Source of the DNA: Hydrogenispora sp.
GTDB lineage: Bacteria > Bacillota > UBA4882 > UBA10575
Reading direction: 5' to 3'
Length of the DNA stretch: 64,000 bases
Assembly: GCA_012837705.1 (NCBI GenBank)
Contig: DUQQ01000023.1
Span: 1-64,000, forward strand
Below the pieces are notes generated by a model. The model saw only the letters and a program-made list of their open reading frames with translations. It was not told where the DNA came from and ran no database searches. Below, piece by piece: positions 53,347 through 61,709 of the stretch; the first letter of the stretch is position 1; every line of letters starts with the position of its first letter. The translations under genes and the position numbers were made by a program.

Positions 53347-53601
53347 GTGCATGACCAAACCATCCGCTTTGCGCCGAAAGATGAAGAGCGGTTAGAGGTC
53401 AGAAAGGTTCTTAAAGAAGTATGTGCTGCTTTAACAGAAAAGGGTTATGACCCGCTTGATCAGATTGTTGGTTATTTGCTTTCCGGAGACCCGGCCTACA
53501 TCACCAGCCATAAAAACGCCCGCATCCTAATTCGAAAACTGGACCGCGATCAAATCCTTGAAGAACTGGTCCGGTATTATCTGGAAAGCGAGGGGGTTTA
53601 A
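53347..53601 (+). CDS. ireB: IreB/ReoM family regulatory protein
   Basis: About 84 residues (DUF965/UPF0297): [75 protein letters not shown]. In Listeria, ReoM is phosphorylated by the PASTA kinase and controls ClpCP-dependent breakdown of MurA; in Enterococcus, IreB is a kinase target. The Thr near residue 5 is the phosphorylated position in ReoM. GTG 53347 follows AAGGAGG by about 8 nt; the upstream in-frame ATG is not needed. Its stop directly abuts murA. Confidence 0.95.
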   Translation: MHDQTIRFAPKDEERLEVRKVLKEVCAALTEKGYDPLDQIVGYLLSGDPAYITSHKNARILIRKLDRDQILEELVRYYLESEGV

Positions 53602-54882
53602 ATGTCTTTTTTTCGGATTGAAGGCGGTCGACGTTTAAACGGTAAGATTCGGATCAGTGGTTCCAAAAACAGTAGTCTCGCCTTAATGGTAGGCGCGGCA
53701 TTAGGTGATGAAGATGTACTTCTCACTAATTTCCCCCAGGATTTAGATGCGGTTGTCCTCGCGGACATCCTTCGGGAAGTAGGAGTGAAAGTGGTGGAAC
53801 AAGCCCCCGGTAAGGTGTTGATTAACGGTTCTGGGCTCCGGCGGAAACCGATCCCCTACGAACTAGCGCGGAAGATAAGGGGGTCTTTTTATGTGGCCGG
53901 GCTGATGTTGGCCCGTTTGAAGGAAGCCGAGATCCCATTACCGGGAGGATGTTTTCTTGGACCGCGTCCGGTTGATTTTCATATCAAAGGTTTTCAGGCG
54001 TTGGGCGCTGAGGTCAGTATTGAACACGGACTGATGAAAGCCAAAATGGGTAAGCCGGTCGAGAACGGTTTCTTTATCAACCGGAGTAGTGTGGGGACAA
54101 CGGTCAACCTGATGTATTTAGCTAGTCTAACCCCGGGGACTTTTGTCCTGGAGAATGCGGCCAAAGAACCGGAGATTGTGGATCTGGCGGTTCTCCTTAA
54201 TGCGATGGGGGCGCGGATCCGGGGGGCCGGGACCGAGGTAATCCGGATCCAAGGCGTCGAGCGGCTGAAAGGGGCGGAACACCCGATTATTCCCGACCGT
54301 ATCGAGGCCGGTACCTATATGATGGCGGTGGCGGCGACCCAGGGTGAAGCTATTTTGGAGAATGTGATGCCCGAACACCTGCGGACGCCGATTATGAAGT
54401 TACGGGAGACTGGAGTTCAGGTGGAAGAGGGAGAGACCACCATTCGGGTGGCGGCACCGGAACCTATAGTCAGCACTGATCTGGAGACCGCTCCCTATCC
54501 GGGTTTTCCCACCGATCTGCAGCAGCCCTTTGGTGTTTTGATGTCTATTGCCCGAGGCACCAGTATTATCCGGGAGACGATCTTTGATAACCGTTTTCGC
54601 TATTTGGACGAAATTACACGGATGGGAGCCGATGTCCGCGTTGACCGGGACCGGGCGATCATTAAAGGGGTGCCGGTTTTAAGTGGTGCGCCAGTCGAAA
54701 CCACCGATCTACGGGCCGGAGCGGCCTTGGTGATAGCCGGTTTGGTTGCGGAGGGAGTGACCATGGTTTCGGGTGCCGAAAACATTGACCGGGGTTACGA
54801 AAAAATGGTGGAAAAGTTGCGGGGGGTAGGTGCGAAAATTGAACGCCTCCGTAGCGTTGAGGAATGTAAAGAGGTAATTTAG
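53602..54882 (+). CDS. murA: UDP-N-acetylglucosamine 1-carboxyvinyltransferase
   Basis: First committed enzyme of peptidoglycan synthesis and the target of fosfomycin. 426 residues. GRRLNGKIRISGSKNSSLALM starts the protein; the catalytic Cys117 is in LPGGCFLGPRPVD, so the enzyme should be fosfomycin-sensitive. The core also has RIEAGTYMMAVAAT and GFPTDLQQPFGVLM. The ATG starts right after the ireB stop and GAGGGGG is the ribosome binding site, indicating tight coupling. A terminator follows. Confidence 0.96.
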   Translation: MSFFRIEGGRRLNGKIRISGSKNSSLALMVGAALGDEDVLLTNFPQDLDAVVLADILREVGVKVVEQAPGKVLINGSGLRRKPIPYELARKIRGSFYVAGLMLARLKEAEIPLPGGCFLGPRPVDFHIKGFQALGAEVSIEHGLMKAKMGKPVENGFFINRSSVGTTVNLMYLASLTPGTFVLENAAKEPEIVDLAVLLNAMGARIRGAGTEVIRIQGVERLKGAEHPIIPDRIEAGTYMMAVAATQGEAILENVMPEHLRTPIMKLRETGVQVEEGETTIRVAAPEPIVSTDLETAPYPGFPTDLQQPFGVLMSIARGTSIIRETIFDNRFRYLDEITRMGADVRVDRDRAIIKGVPVLSGAPVETTDLRAGAALVIAGLVAEGVTMVSGAENIDRGYEKMVEKLRGVGAKIERLRSVEECKEVI

Positions 54883-54896
54883 AAAAAATTAAAAAT

Positions 54897-54927
54897 CAAC
54901 CGTCGACCGCGACGGTTGAATTTTTTT
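54897..54927 (+). terminator. Terminator after murA
   Basis: CAACCGTCG and CGACGGTTG form a 9-bp stem with an ACCG loop, followed by AATTTTTTT. Confidence 0.9.
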
Positions 54928-55001
54928 GGCCAAGCCATGGGGACGAGGATAGTCATAATTGGCCGAAACCAAACATAAAAATGGGGGGCGGGGTGAAAAA
55001 G

Positions 55002-55460
55002 ATGCTCAAGGCGAACCTGGTCCTTTTTTTATTTTTATTCATCGGTCTCTTTTTCGGTAATAGTCTGGTTGCGGCCAGCGCTGGTACCTTGTTGGTTCTG
55101 AAGCTCCTAAATAGCCCAATGATGCTCACCGTTTTGGAGCGACATAGCCTCCAATGGGGGTTGCTTTTTCTGTTAATCGCGGTCATGGTTCCCTTGAGTA
55201 AAGAGCAAAGCAGCGGAAAAATGCTGTTCCAAGTGCTATTAACCCCCGCCGGTTTGGCCGCGGTGGTCGGTGGGATCGCTGCCGCCTATCTTTCCGGTCA
55301 AGGGCTGGGTTTACTTCACTTTAAACCGGAGATCCTGCTTGGACTGGTGCTTGGGACCGTCTTGGGGGTCTCCTTTTTTAAGGGAATGCCGGTGGGCCCT
55401 TTGGCAGCGGCGGGGCTGGCGGCTGTGCTTCTTAAATTGATGGGTTTAGCCCAGAAATGA
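55002..55460 (+). CDS. DUF441/UPF0756 membrane protein
   Basis: About 152 residues with four to five membrane segments: LVLFLFLFIGLFFGNSL, SLQWGLLFLLIAVMVPLS, PAGLAAVVGGIAAAYLSG, and EILLGLVLGTVLGVSFFKGMPVGPLAAAGLAAVLL. The GMPVGPLAAAG end and the LERHSLQWGL region are typical of UPF0756 (YtwI-type). Function is unknown. ATG 55002 follows GGGGTG by 6 nt; GTG 54993 and ATG 54981 are alternatives. Confidence 0.85.
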   Translation: MLKANLVLFLFLFIGLFFGNSLVAASAGTLLVLKLLNSPMMLTVLERHSLQWGLLFLLIAVMVPLSKEQSSGKMLFQVLLTPAGLAAVVGGIAAAYLSGQGLGLLHFKPEILLGLVLGTVLGVSFFKGMPVGPLAAAGLAAVLLKLMGLAQK

Positions 55461-55471
55461 GGTGTCCGGGG

Positions 55472-55735
55472 ATGGAAAGCCGTAATCTAGTCGGGATGTC
55501 TGTCCTTAGGATCATCTCCGGTTTTTTGGAGATCGGTACCGCCTTGCTTTTCTTGTATTTTAAAAGGGTCGAAATCGCGCTTCGACTCAATGCGGTCCTT
55601 GGTTTGGTGGGGCCGATCATCTTTTTACTCGTCAGTGGCTTGGGTTTGATTACGGTTGCGACGAAAGTCTCCCCGTTCAAAGTGGCGCTTGTGGCCTTAG
55701 GGGTGATCTTGATCGTACTGGGAAGTAAAAATTAA
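55472..55735 (+). CDS. YqhV-like membrane protein (DUF2619)
   Basis: 87 residues, three membrane helices. SVLRIISGFLEIGTALLFLYFKRVEIALRLNAVLGLVGPIIFLLVSGLGL matches YqhV of spore formers, whose gene lies with the spoIII operon in Bacillus. ATG 55472 follows GAGGTG (55460-55465) by 6 nt; ATG 55457 overlaps the previous stop. It sits directly before the ylbJ-like gene, another sporulation membrane protein. Confidence 0.8.
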   Translation: MESRNLVGMSVLRIISGFLEIGTALLFLYFKRVEIALRLNAVLGLVGPIIFLLVSGLGLITVATKVSPFKVALVALGVILIVLGSKN

Positions 55736-55779
55736 CTTTCTGGTATCGAGGGATGTTGATCAAAGGAGGAGTAGCATTG

Positions 55780-57060
55780 ATGACCGGGATGGGAAGTTCA
55801 GGACGAAAAGGCCTTTTCTATTTCACGGCATTTTGCTTCGCGCTCATCACTTTGTCGCTGGCGATTTATCCCAAAGCAGGGTTGGCCGCGGCCCAGGATG
55901 GTCTAGCGATCTTTGCGGAGGTTGTTCTCCCGTCCCTTTTGCCCTTTTTCATTCTCTCCGAAATCTTACTTGGCCTGGGGGTTGTCCATTTTATTGGAGT
56001 CTTCTTGGAACCACTGATGCGACCAGTCTTTAATGTTCCCGGAATCGGTGCCTTTGCCCTGTCCATGGGCTTAGCGGCGGGTTACCCGATGGATGCGGTG
56101 ATCACGGCTAAATTCCGTAGATTAAACTTGTGTACGCAAATCGAAGGCGAGCGGTTACTGGCCTTCACCAATACGGCAGATCCGCTTTTTATGTTCGGTG
56201 CCGTTGCGGTTGGGATGTTTGGCTATCCAGAGCTTGGGGTCATCATTGCCATCACCCATTATCTGGCTGCTTTTACAGTCGGCTTTCTCTTTCGTTTTTA
56301 CGGTAGAAATGAGGACCAGCCAGTGGGGGTAGAAGAACGGACCAAAGGTAATCTATTGGCGCGGGCGTTAGGTGAAATGCGCAAAGCCCATCAAGAGGAT
56401 GCACGGCCCTTAGGGCAACTTTTGGCTGATGCGGTAAAAGACTCCGTTACGACCTTGCTAATGATTGGCGGCTTTATCGTTCTTTTTGCCGTTTTATACC
56501 AGGTGATGGCGGAAATGGGGGTGCTCCGGTATATTCTTCCGGTGGTGGAAGGCGGATTGAAAATCGTGGGTTTAAATCCAGATTTAGGCTCAGCGCTGGT
56601 TAAAGGCTTCTTTGAGATCGATATCGGGACGATGGCGGCGGCCAAGACGTCCGGAGCCTTAGCGGACCGGCTGATTGTCTCCGCGGCGGTCATCGCCTGG
56701 AGCGGGCTGTCGGTTTTGGGGCAAGTGATCAGCGTGATCCACGGGACGGACCTGCGGATTAAACCGTTTATCGTTGCCCGGGTGGTCCATGCTTTGGTCG
56801 CCGGTTTCTACACCTATCTGTTGCTTGGTATGGTTAACATACCGGAAAGGCTTGTGCCCGCGGCCCAGACGTTTACTGGCGGGCTGGTAAACCGTTGGAC
56901 GCTTTCGGGCAAGCAACTGTTGATCATTATCGGACTGCTGATCGTCGCGGGACTCTTCATGCGGTTTTTATCCGGGTATCGTTTGGTCTACCGTGACGAT
57001 CAGCAGGAACCGCAAAAAGGAGAAGCCGGTGAAAGTGTGTCCAAAAAGGTTCGGAAGTAG
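55780..57060 (+). CDS. ylbJ: Sporulation integral membrane protein YlbJ
   Basis: About 426 residues with at least eight membrane helices and two gate-type nucleoside recognition domains. ILPSLLPFFILSEILLGLG-like sequences (VLPSLLPFFILSEILLG), GLAAGYPMDAVITAKF and ADPLFMFGAVAVGMFG are family features. YlbJ is needed for heat-resistant spores in Bacillus under sigma-E control. The TTG/ATG pair at 55777/55780 follows AAAGGAGG (55762-55769). The C-terminus is charged and cytoplasmic. Confidence 0.92.
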   Translation: MTGMGSSGRKGLFYFTAFCFALITLSLAIYPKAGLAAAQDGLAIFAEVVLPSLLPFFILSEILLGLGVVHFIGVFLEPLMRPVFNVPGIGAFALSMGLAAGYPMDAVITAKFRRLNLCTQIEGERLLAFTNTADPLFMFGAVAVGMFGYPELGVIIAITHYLAAFTVGFLFRFYGRNEDQPVGVEERTKGNLLARALGEMRKAHQEDARPLGQLLADAVKDSVTTLLMIGGFIVLFAVLYQVMAEMGVLRYILPVVEGGLKIVGLNPDLGSALVKGFFEIDIGTMAAAKTSGALADRLIVSAAVIAWSGLSVLGQVISVIHGTDLRIKPFIVARVVHALVAGFYTYLLLGMVNIPERLVPAAQTFTGGLVNRWTLSGKQLLIIIGLLIVAGLFMRFLSGYRLVYRDDQQEPQKGEAGESVSKKVRK

Positions 57061-57191
57061 TTGATCATAGAGCGTGATCGGTCTTTACCGGATTGTTGGT
57101 TTCCATGTTTATTATCACCAAAACCTCCAAAGGAAGACTAGTTTTACGGCTCTGAGCTTGGGAAAGCTAAGGGCGAAGGGAGGTGCTACAT

Positions 57192-57548
57192 ATGGGTTCC
57201 GGACAAAGAAGTAATACTTTAATGGTGAAAGAGGCTGCCCAGGCGATGGAGCAATTTAAGTACGAAGTAGCCAACGAACTAAACATCAATATGCAGCCGA
57301 TTCAGGGGGACTACTGGGGATATATGACCGCACGTGATTGTGGAGCCGTGGGTGGTCATATGGTAAAAAGAATGATCGAAGCTGCCCAGCGGTCTTTGGC
57401 GGATCAAGCGGCTTATCAGGCCACGTCCGCTTTCCGACAAACGATGAACACGCAGCAAGCAGGGCAGAATCTCAGCGCCGGACCAGGTGGTCCATCGGTT
57501 TTAAGTTCGATTCCTGGTTTTACACAGCCACAACAACCCCAACAGTAA
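57192..57548 (+). CDS. Alpha/beta-type small acid-soluble spore protein with a Gln-rich tail
   Basis: About 118 residues. The core has FKYEVANELNI, which includes the GPR protease-site region, and GYMTARDCGAVGGHMVKRMIEAAQ, the DNA-binding helix-turn-helix part. SASPs saturate spore DNA and protect it from UV and heat. An extension of about 40 residues (QAGQNLSAGPGGPSVLSS, ending in Pro/Gln) follows, longer than in typical 60-80 residue SASPs. AGGGAGGTG precedes ATG 57192. The 130-bp upstream region holds no clear sigma-G promoter. Confidence 0.93.
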   Translation: MGSGQRSNTLMVKEAAQAMEQFKYEVANELNINMQPIQGDYWGYMTARDCGAVGGHMVKRMIEAAQRSLADQAAYQATSAFRQTMNTQQAGQNLSAGPGGPSVLSSIPGFTQPQQPQQ

Positions 57549-57552
57549 CGAG

Positions 57553-57582
57553 AACGGAGGCTTTGGCCTCCGTTTAATTTTT
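57553..57582 (+). terminator. Terminator after the SASP gene
   Basis: AACGGAGGC and GCCTCCGTT form a 9-bp stem with a short TTTG loop, followed by TAATTTTT. Confidence 0.85.
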
Positions 57583-57590
57583 ACCGCTTC

Positions 57591-59816
57591 TCATCGTTTG
57601 TTCAGCATGATGAGCAGCCCGGTGGTGGCTAGTGGATAAAAGAACAAGGCGGCAAAGACCAGGCCCGAATCATTGCTGAGCAGACCGACGCCACCGCCAA
57701 GAAGAGCAATGAAAAAAGGGGCACGGGGAGAGGACTTTTTGGTTCCCCAATAGGTTCCGGTAAAGGTCAGGACAGTGGAAAGAAAAAGAAAAGTCCAGCG
57801 GGAACCGAGGAGCCGCAGGTTGACCCGGAGTTTACGCCGGACGACCTCGCTAAAGGCGGTAAGACCCCGTCTTTTAAAACTATTAAGCAAGAGGCCGAAA
57901 TGGGAGTGCTGTTCAGGCTCGGCAAAGAGATAGTCAAAGGCCAGAAGGACGAGGGCAAAAAGGAAAAGGCTGAAAAGGTAGATCAGAATTTGTTGAGCGG
58001 GAAAAGTCTTCGTTTGGTGGTGATAAAAGGCGAAGGCCATGGTGATCGCCATCGCGGTAAGACCAGCGCCAAAATTAGCACCGAGTTGTGGGGGGGCGAG
58101 GATGAAAACCGCGGTCAGAAACAGCCCTAAGGCCCAACGGGGCTGTTTGGGGTAGTTTTTAGTTTGTTGCCAAAGAGACGCCCCCAAAAGACATCCTAAG
58201 AACAGACCGGACAGTTCGTTGCCAATTCCGTAGAAACGGGCTCCTAGCATGGGATCATGCCCGAGGACTGATGTTGGGAGCAGGGCGGGATTACCGATCG
58301 AACCAAGGGGGACAAGGACAGCTAGGAACAATAAAGGGAACAGCGGTGCCACCGTGATTACCGCCGGGAGTTGGGCTGTGCGGATTCGACCCTGCTGGAG
58401 ATGGTGGATTAGCCTGCTGAGGAGCGTAAGGAAAAAAGCGATGGCAAACGTCGCCCCAACAAAAGAAGGAATGCCCGTCAGGGGTAGTTGGGAGGCCAAG
58501 TGTAAGGCGACGGGTAGGGCCGATAAAAAGACGATGAAAAGCCACAGGTAAGGGCGGATCGATCTTACCGGACGAAAAGCCGGTATTTTCAGTAAAATGA
58601 TGAGAAGAAAGGTTAAAGGTAAGCAGAAGGCGACTCCGTTGAGCAAGACTGGTAATACCTTGCGCCGGAAAAGACTGATCGTATTGAGCTTGGTTTCGAA
58701 CTGCAGTAAGGTAGGGAGCTCCCCTTTGTGGCCGGCAGTCATGGCCCGGCCTGCAATGTGAGTCGGTAATCCCAGGTTGAAAAGGCGAAACACAGTTGGT
58801 ACCAGATCGACATTGGCGACCAGACCGACGCGGCGGGTTGTTGGCGAACTGAGAAAACCGGCGGGAAAATCTTTCCCCCAGATGAGGCAGGGCGTTAAGT
58901 AGGCGCCTTGCTTAAGGTTGACCAAGGACGGGGTCGGTGTCAGAAGGATGACGGTGTCATGTTCGCCGTCGAAAAGCGGCCAGATGGTTTGGGTGAATCG
59001 GTCCAACCGGGAGAATAAACGCTTTTTCTCGACGGTAATTTGGCGGTCAAAAAGGTAGGGCGATAAGGCCTCGAGACGGGCAAAATCACCCAATTCCAGG
59101 ACTAAGAGATCGGCTTTTGCTCTAAATTCCTGATATTTCGCCACTAAGTATTCATAGTTGGTTTCCCAGGGGAGAAGACCGGCCCCCGGTTGTAAAGTGG
59201 GGTGACCGATATCGCCATAGTCGACCAGTCCCCGGTGGTCAGCGGCTAACCACGGGGCAAAACGATTATGGGTGTAAAGGAGGCTTTCCGCAGTGGGCGG
59301 AGCCGGATCCGCGTTGCCGAAAACAGCGGTACGGAGGTTATTTTCGTGGAGGACTTGCCCGAGGAGGCAGGGGACGGCGGTCCGGACTGGCGAGAAGTTT
59401 ACACGGAACGCCTCAGGCAAGCGGGGCAGGATCACCTGGCCCGTGGGGAAGGTTGGATCACCGGTGAGTTGCTGGTAAAGAAGGCCCGCCTTGATGCCCA
59501 TCCATGTTTCGTCATAATTCAAGGCCAGACCCCCTTGGTGATCGCTGCGGGCGGGCGTACCAGCTCCTAAAGTAGCATGGGTGTTTCCGGGGGTTCTGGT
59601 CCCGGCGGTGTTGGTTGTCATCAGAGCGCAGGCGCTCTCGTTGATTTTGCTCCGCAGAAAAGGACCGGCTTCAGTCAATAATTCGTGAAGAGAGACCCGG
59701 TCCAACAGGAGGATGGTTGCTTTTACAGGGGCAGTGCTCCACGCGGGTTGGGCCTGGGCGCACAGAAGGCCAAAAACCAAAAGGAGGACGGCGCAATAAG
59801 TACCGAATAAGCGCAA
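57591..59816 (-). CDS. Exported alkaline-phosphatase-like protein fused to a multi-helix membrane domain
   Basis: About 741 residues. A signal peptide (about 1-25) leads to a roughly 340-residue extracytoplasmic domain of the alkaline phosphatase/sulfatase fold type (TILLLDRVSLHELL, TNTAGTRTPGNTHATLGAGTP, LLVLELGDFARLEAL, LVANVDLVPTVFRLF). About ten membrane helices follow (from 390 on), containing MLGARFYGIGNELSGLF and GANFGAGLTAM. The active-site Ser/Thr is not certain, so catalysis is open. TTG at 59814-59816 follows AAGGAG by about 9 nt on the minus strand. Possibly an envelope polymer or lipid phosphotransferase; function unknown. Confidence 0.65.
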   Translation of the reverse strand: MRLFGTYCAVLLLVFGLLCAQAQPAWSTAPVKATILLLDRVSLHELLTEAGPFLRSKINESACALMTTNTAGTRTPGNTHATLGAGTPARSDHQGGLALNYDETWMGIKAGLLYQQLTGDPTFPTGQVILPRLPEAFRVNFSPVRTAVPCLLGQVLHENNLRTAVFGNADPAPPTAESLLYTHNRFAPWLAADHRGLVDYGDIGHPTLQPGAGLLPWETNYEYLVAKYQEFRAKADLLVLELGDFARLEALSPYLFDRQITVEKKRLFSRLDRFTQTIWPLFDGEHDTVILLTPTPSLVNLKQGAYLTPCLIWGKDFPAGFLSSPTTRRVGLVANVDLVPTVFRLFNLGLPTHIAGRAMTAGHKGELPTLLQFETKLNTISLFRRKVLPVLLNGVAFCLPLTFLLIILLKIPAFRPVRSIRPYLWLFIVFLSALPVALHLASQLPLTGIPSFVGATFAIAFFLTLLSRLIHHLQQGRIRTAQLPAVITVAPLFPLLFLAVLVPLGSIGNPALLPTSVLGHDPMLGARFYGIGNELSGLFLGCLLGASLWQQTKNYPKQPRWALGLFLTAVFILAPPQLGANFGAGLTAMAITMAFAFYHHQTKTFPAQQILIYLFSLFLFALVLLAFDYLFAEPEQHSHFGLLLNSFKRRGLTAFSEVVRRKLRVNLRLLGSRWTFLFLSTVLTFTGTYWGTKKSSPRAPFFIALLGGGVGLLSNDSGLVFAALFFYPLATTGLLIMLNKR

Positions 59817-59843
59817 AAAACTTAGCTCCTTACACAGTAAATC

Positions 59844-60728
59844 TTATGGGATCATCTTACCCGCTTCCGGCTTGAAAGATTCTCCGACGGTACTTAAGAG
59901 GGCCCCTCCGATAAGCAGGAGCCCGCCGATTACCAATTTTATGGTGAAAGCTTCATAGCCGAGCAGCAGGGAAAAAAGGGTGGCAAAAGCAGGCTCAGTA
60001 GCGAGGATGATCGCCGTTGCGACCGCGGAAAGCCGTTGTTGCGCCAGGGATTGAGAGCAAAAGGCGATTCCCGTAGCCGGAATGGCTAAATACAATATGG
60101 CACCCCATGTTTTGGCGTTCATCTGTAGAGCAGCCGGGATGCCGCCGGGGGTAAAGACCCAGGCGCCCATCGCGACCACCGCAAACTGAATAACGGTTAG
60201 AGTCGTCGGATCGGATTTGGCGACGGCGCGTCCGAGGACGACGATATGCCAAGCATAAAGGATAGCACAGACCAAAGTCAACAGGATACCCCGGTCGATC
60301 GAGAACTGTTCAGTGGGCCAGGTGATTAAGGCCAAGCCGAAACTGGCGGCCAACAAGCCGAGGAGGGCGGGTCGGGTCGGTCTTTTCTGGTAAAAAACGG
60401 TCTCAATCAGCGCGACAAAGGCGCCGTTCATTCCCGTCAGTAAAGCGGAGACCGCAGGCGTTGTATATTTCAGCCCGATGGTCTGGGCGGTGAAGGCGAG
60501 GGTGAGAATCAAGCCTAAACCAATTCCGGGAAGGAGGGCCGCCCGCCAGTTCTTGAGGACGGAGCGGCGGTAAAATAAAAATAGAAAAAGAAAAGCGATT
60601 GTAAAGCGGTAAGCAATTACGGCCATGGGCAATAGAACAGTTAGCGATTCCTTGACAATGATAAAAGTCCCACCCCATATGGCGGCAGTTAGAAACAAAA
60701 GAACAGCTGAGCGATGACTATTGAGCAT
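59844..60728 (-). CDS. DMT-family transporter (EamA domain)
   Basis: 294 residues with about ten membrane helices in two EamA halves (AVLLFLTAAIWGGTFIIVKESL at the start; VIQFAVVAMGAWVF and ATAIILATEPAFATLFSLLLGYE in the second). These exporters move metabolites such as amino acids. The substrate is unknown. AGAGGG precedes the ATG on the minus strand. It is in the same direction as the phosphatase-like gene 27 bp downstream, and the two may be co-transcribed. Confidence 0.9.
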   Translation of the reverse strand: MLNSHRSAVLLFLTAAIWGGTFIIVKESLTVLLPMAVIAYRFTIAFLFLFLFYRRSVLKNWRAALLPGIGLGLILTLAFTAQTIGLKYTTPAVSALLTGMNGAFVALIETVFYQKRPTRPALLGLLAASFGLALITWPTEQFSIDRGILLTLVCAILYAWHIVVLGRAVAKSDPTTLTVIQFAVVAMGAWVFTPGGIPAALQMNAKTWGAILYLAIPATGIAFCSQSLAQQRLSAVATAIILATEPAFATLFSLLLGYEAFTIKLVIGGLLLIGGALLSTVGESFKPEAGKMIP

Positions 60729-60970
60729 TTTAATCCCTCTTTTAATTGTTTAATAGCGATCTGCCTTAAAGGCCATATAAAATCTATTTTAGCACAGAAA
60801 CTCCACATAAGTAATAGATCATCGGCGGCGTGGACTACCGTCCGCACAAGGAAGAGATTAAAATTGAATAGAAAATCATACTTTCTTAACAGTTCACCCG
60901 GGGACGCTTGATCATAAGATGGCGTTAGAAGGAAGAGATTTTGTGCTCTTCTGTCAAGGGGGGTGAATCA

Positions 60971-61528
60971 ATGATCGTACGCAAACATGATCTGGTTTTC
61001 TCAACGGAACGGCTAAAAGTCTTAAGGGTAATAGGGGAAAAAGTCGCTCAAGTCGTGAGTGAGAGCGAAACTCCGATCAACGCGATCAAAATTGACAAGA
61101 TCGATGCCCGTCTCGGACCCTTTGAAGATCACGTTTTCCATAACAAAGTGGTCAAACAAGGGATCATCCATAAACAGGTCTTTTATGTCGACCCGGAGAA
61201 TTTTGTCCGTCATATCCATGAAGATATCCCCTATATGTTAACAGTGGAAATTCCGGGAGTAAAGCCTTCCGATTTTGTCGAAGTACAAAACCACTTAATT
61301 GATATTGACACCGACTTCCAACTGGTCCCGGCACGGTCGAAACGGCACGGCCACGATGGTGATCAAGCGATCGATGCGGGGGTACGTGCGATCCTTCGGC
61401 AGAAAGTCGTCGCCCATATCCTGGTGAAAGTCTCGGAATGGGCCCAAGTCGACGTGGTTACCGGTGTTGACATCTTTCCCAAGGTGAACTCGATGCAACG
61501 CGCCTTCTGCGCGAAAACCATCTCGTAA
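60971..61528 (+). CDS. SPOCS-domain protein (DUF3794, SipL-like)
   Basis: 185 residues. The single domain contains KVVKQGIIHKQVFYVDPENFVRHIHEDIPYMLTVEIPGVKPSD, the SPOCS (DUF3794) hallmark, and ends VDVVTGVDIFPKV. SPOCS proteins occur in spore formers; in Clostridium SipL a SPOCS domain helps assemble the spore coat with SpoIVA. Here there is no LysM domain, unlike SipL. GGGGGTGA lies close before ATG 60971. The 242-bp upstream gap separates it from the divergent exporter gene and shows no clear promoter. Confidence 0.85.
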   Translation: MIVRKHDLVFSTERLKVLRVIGEKVAQVVSESETPINAIKIDKIDARLGPFEDHVFHNKVVKQGIIHKQVFYVDPENFVRHIHEDIPYMLTVEIPGVKPSDFVEVQNHLIDIDTDFQLVPARSKRHGHDGDQAIDAGVRAILRQKVVAHILVKVSEWAQVDVVTGVDIFPKVNSMQRAFCAKTIS

Positions 61529-61556
61529 ATACTCTGACCTAACGGAGCAACGAAAA

Positions 61557-61588
61557 ACAAGGCAAGGAGCAATCCTTGCCTTGTTTTT
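61557..61588 (+). terminator. Terminator after the SPOCS gene
   Basis: ACAAGGCAAGGA and TCCTTGCCTTGT form a perfect 12-bp stem with a GCAA loop, followed by TTTT. Confidence 0.92.
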
Positions 61589-61591
61589 AAC

Positions 61592-61620
61592 TTTACCTAG
61601 GCACAAAAAAGCGGTATAAT
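61592..61620 (+). promoter_or_regulatory. Promoter of the hydrogenase operon
   Basis: TTTACC (61592-61597) and a perfect TATAAT (61615-61620) with a 17-bp spacer. The predicted start near 61627 lies just before the first Rex-like site. Confidence 0.7.
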
Positions 61621-61630
61621 GGTCTTGAGA

Positions 61631-61648
61631 TTGTTAGATATTTAACAA
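61631..61648 (+). promoter_or_regulatory. Rex-like operator 1
   Basis: TTGTTAGATATTTAACAA differs at only one defined position from the Rex consensus TTGTTAANNNNTTAACAA. It lies directly after the predicted transcription start, where bound Rex would block the operon when NADH is low. Confidence 0.78.
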
Positions 61649-61651
61649 AGT

Positions 61652-61669
61652 ATGTTAGAAATTGAACAA
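61652..61669 (+). promoter_or_regulatory. Rex-like operator 2
   Basis: ATGTTAGAAATTGAACAA matches 11 of the 14 defined positions of the Rex consensus. Its start is 21 bp from that of the first site, two helical turns, so two dimers would lie on the same DNA face. Confidence 0.5.
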
Positions 61670-61709
61670 TATTCGTAAAATGGTGACGGTAAGGCGAAGG
61701 AGGCTGACC

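Noticed and set aside
57104-57110. Sigma-G -10 element upstream of the SASP gene
   Set aside because: CATGTTT only loosely fits CATnnTA and no matching -35 is present at the right distance.
59293-59570. Plus-strand open frames within the phosphatase-like gene
   Set aside because: Antisense shadows of a long well-formed membrane protein gene.
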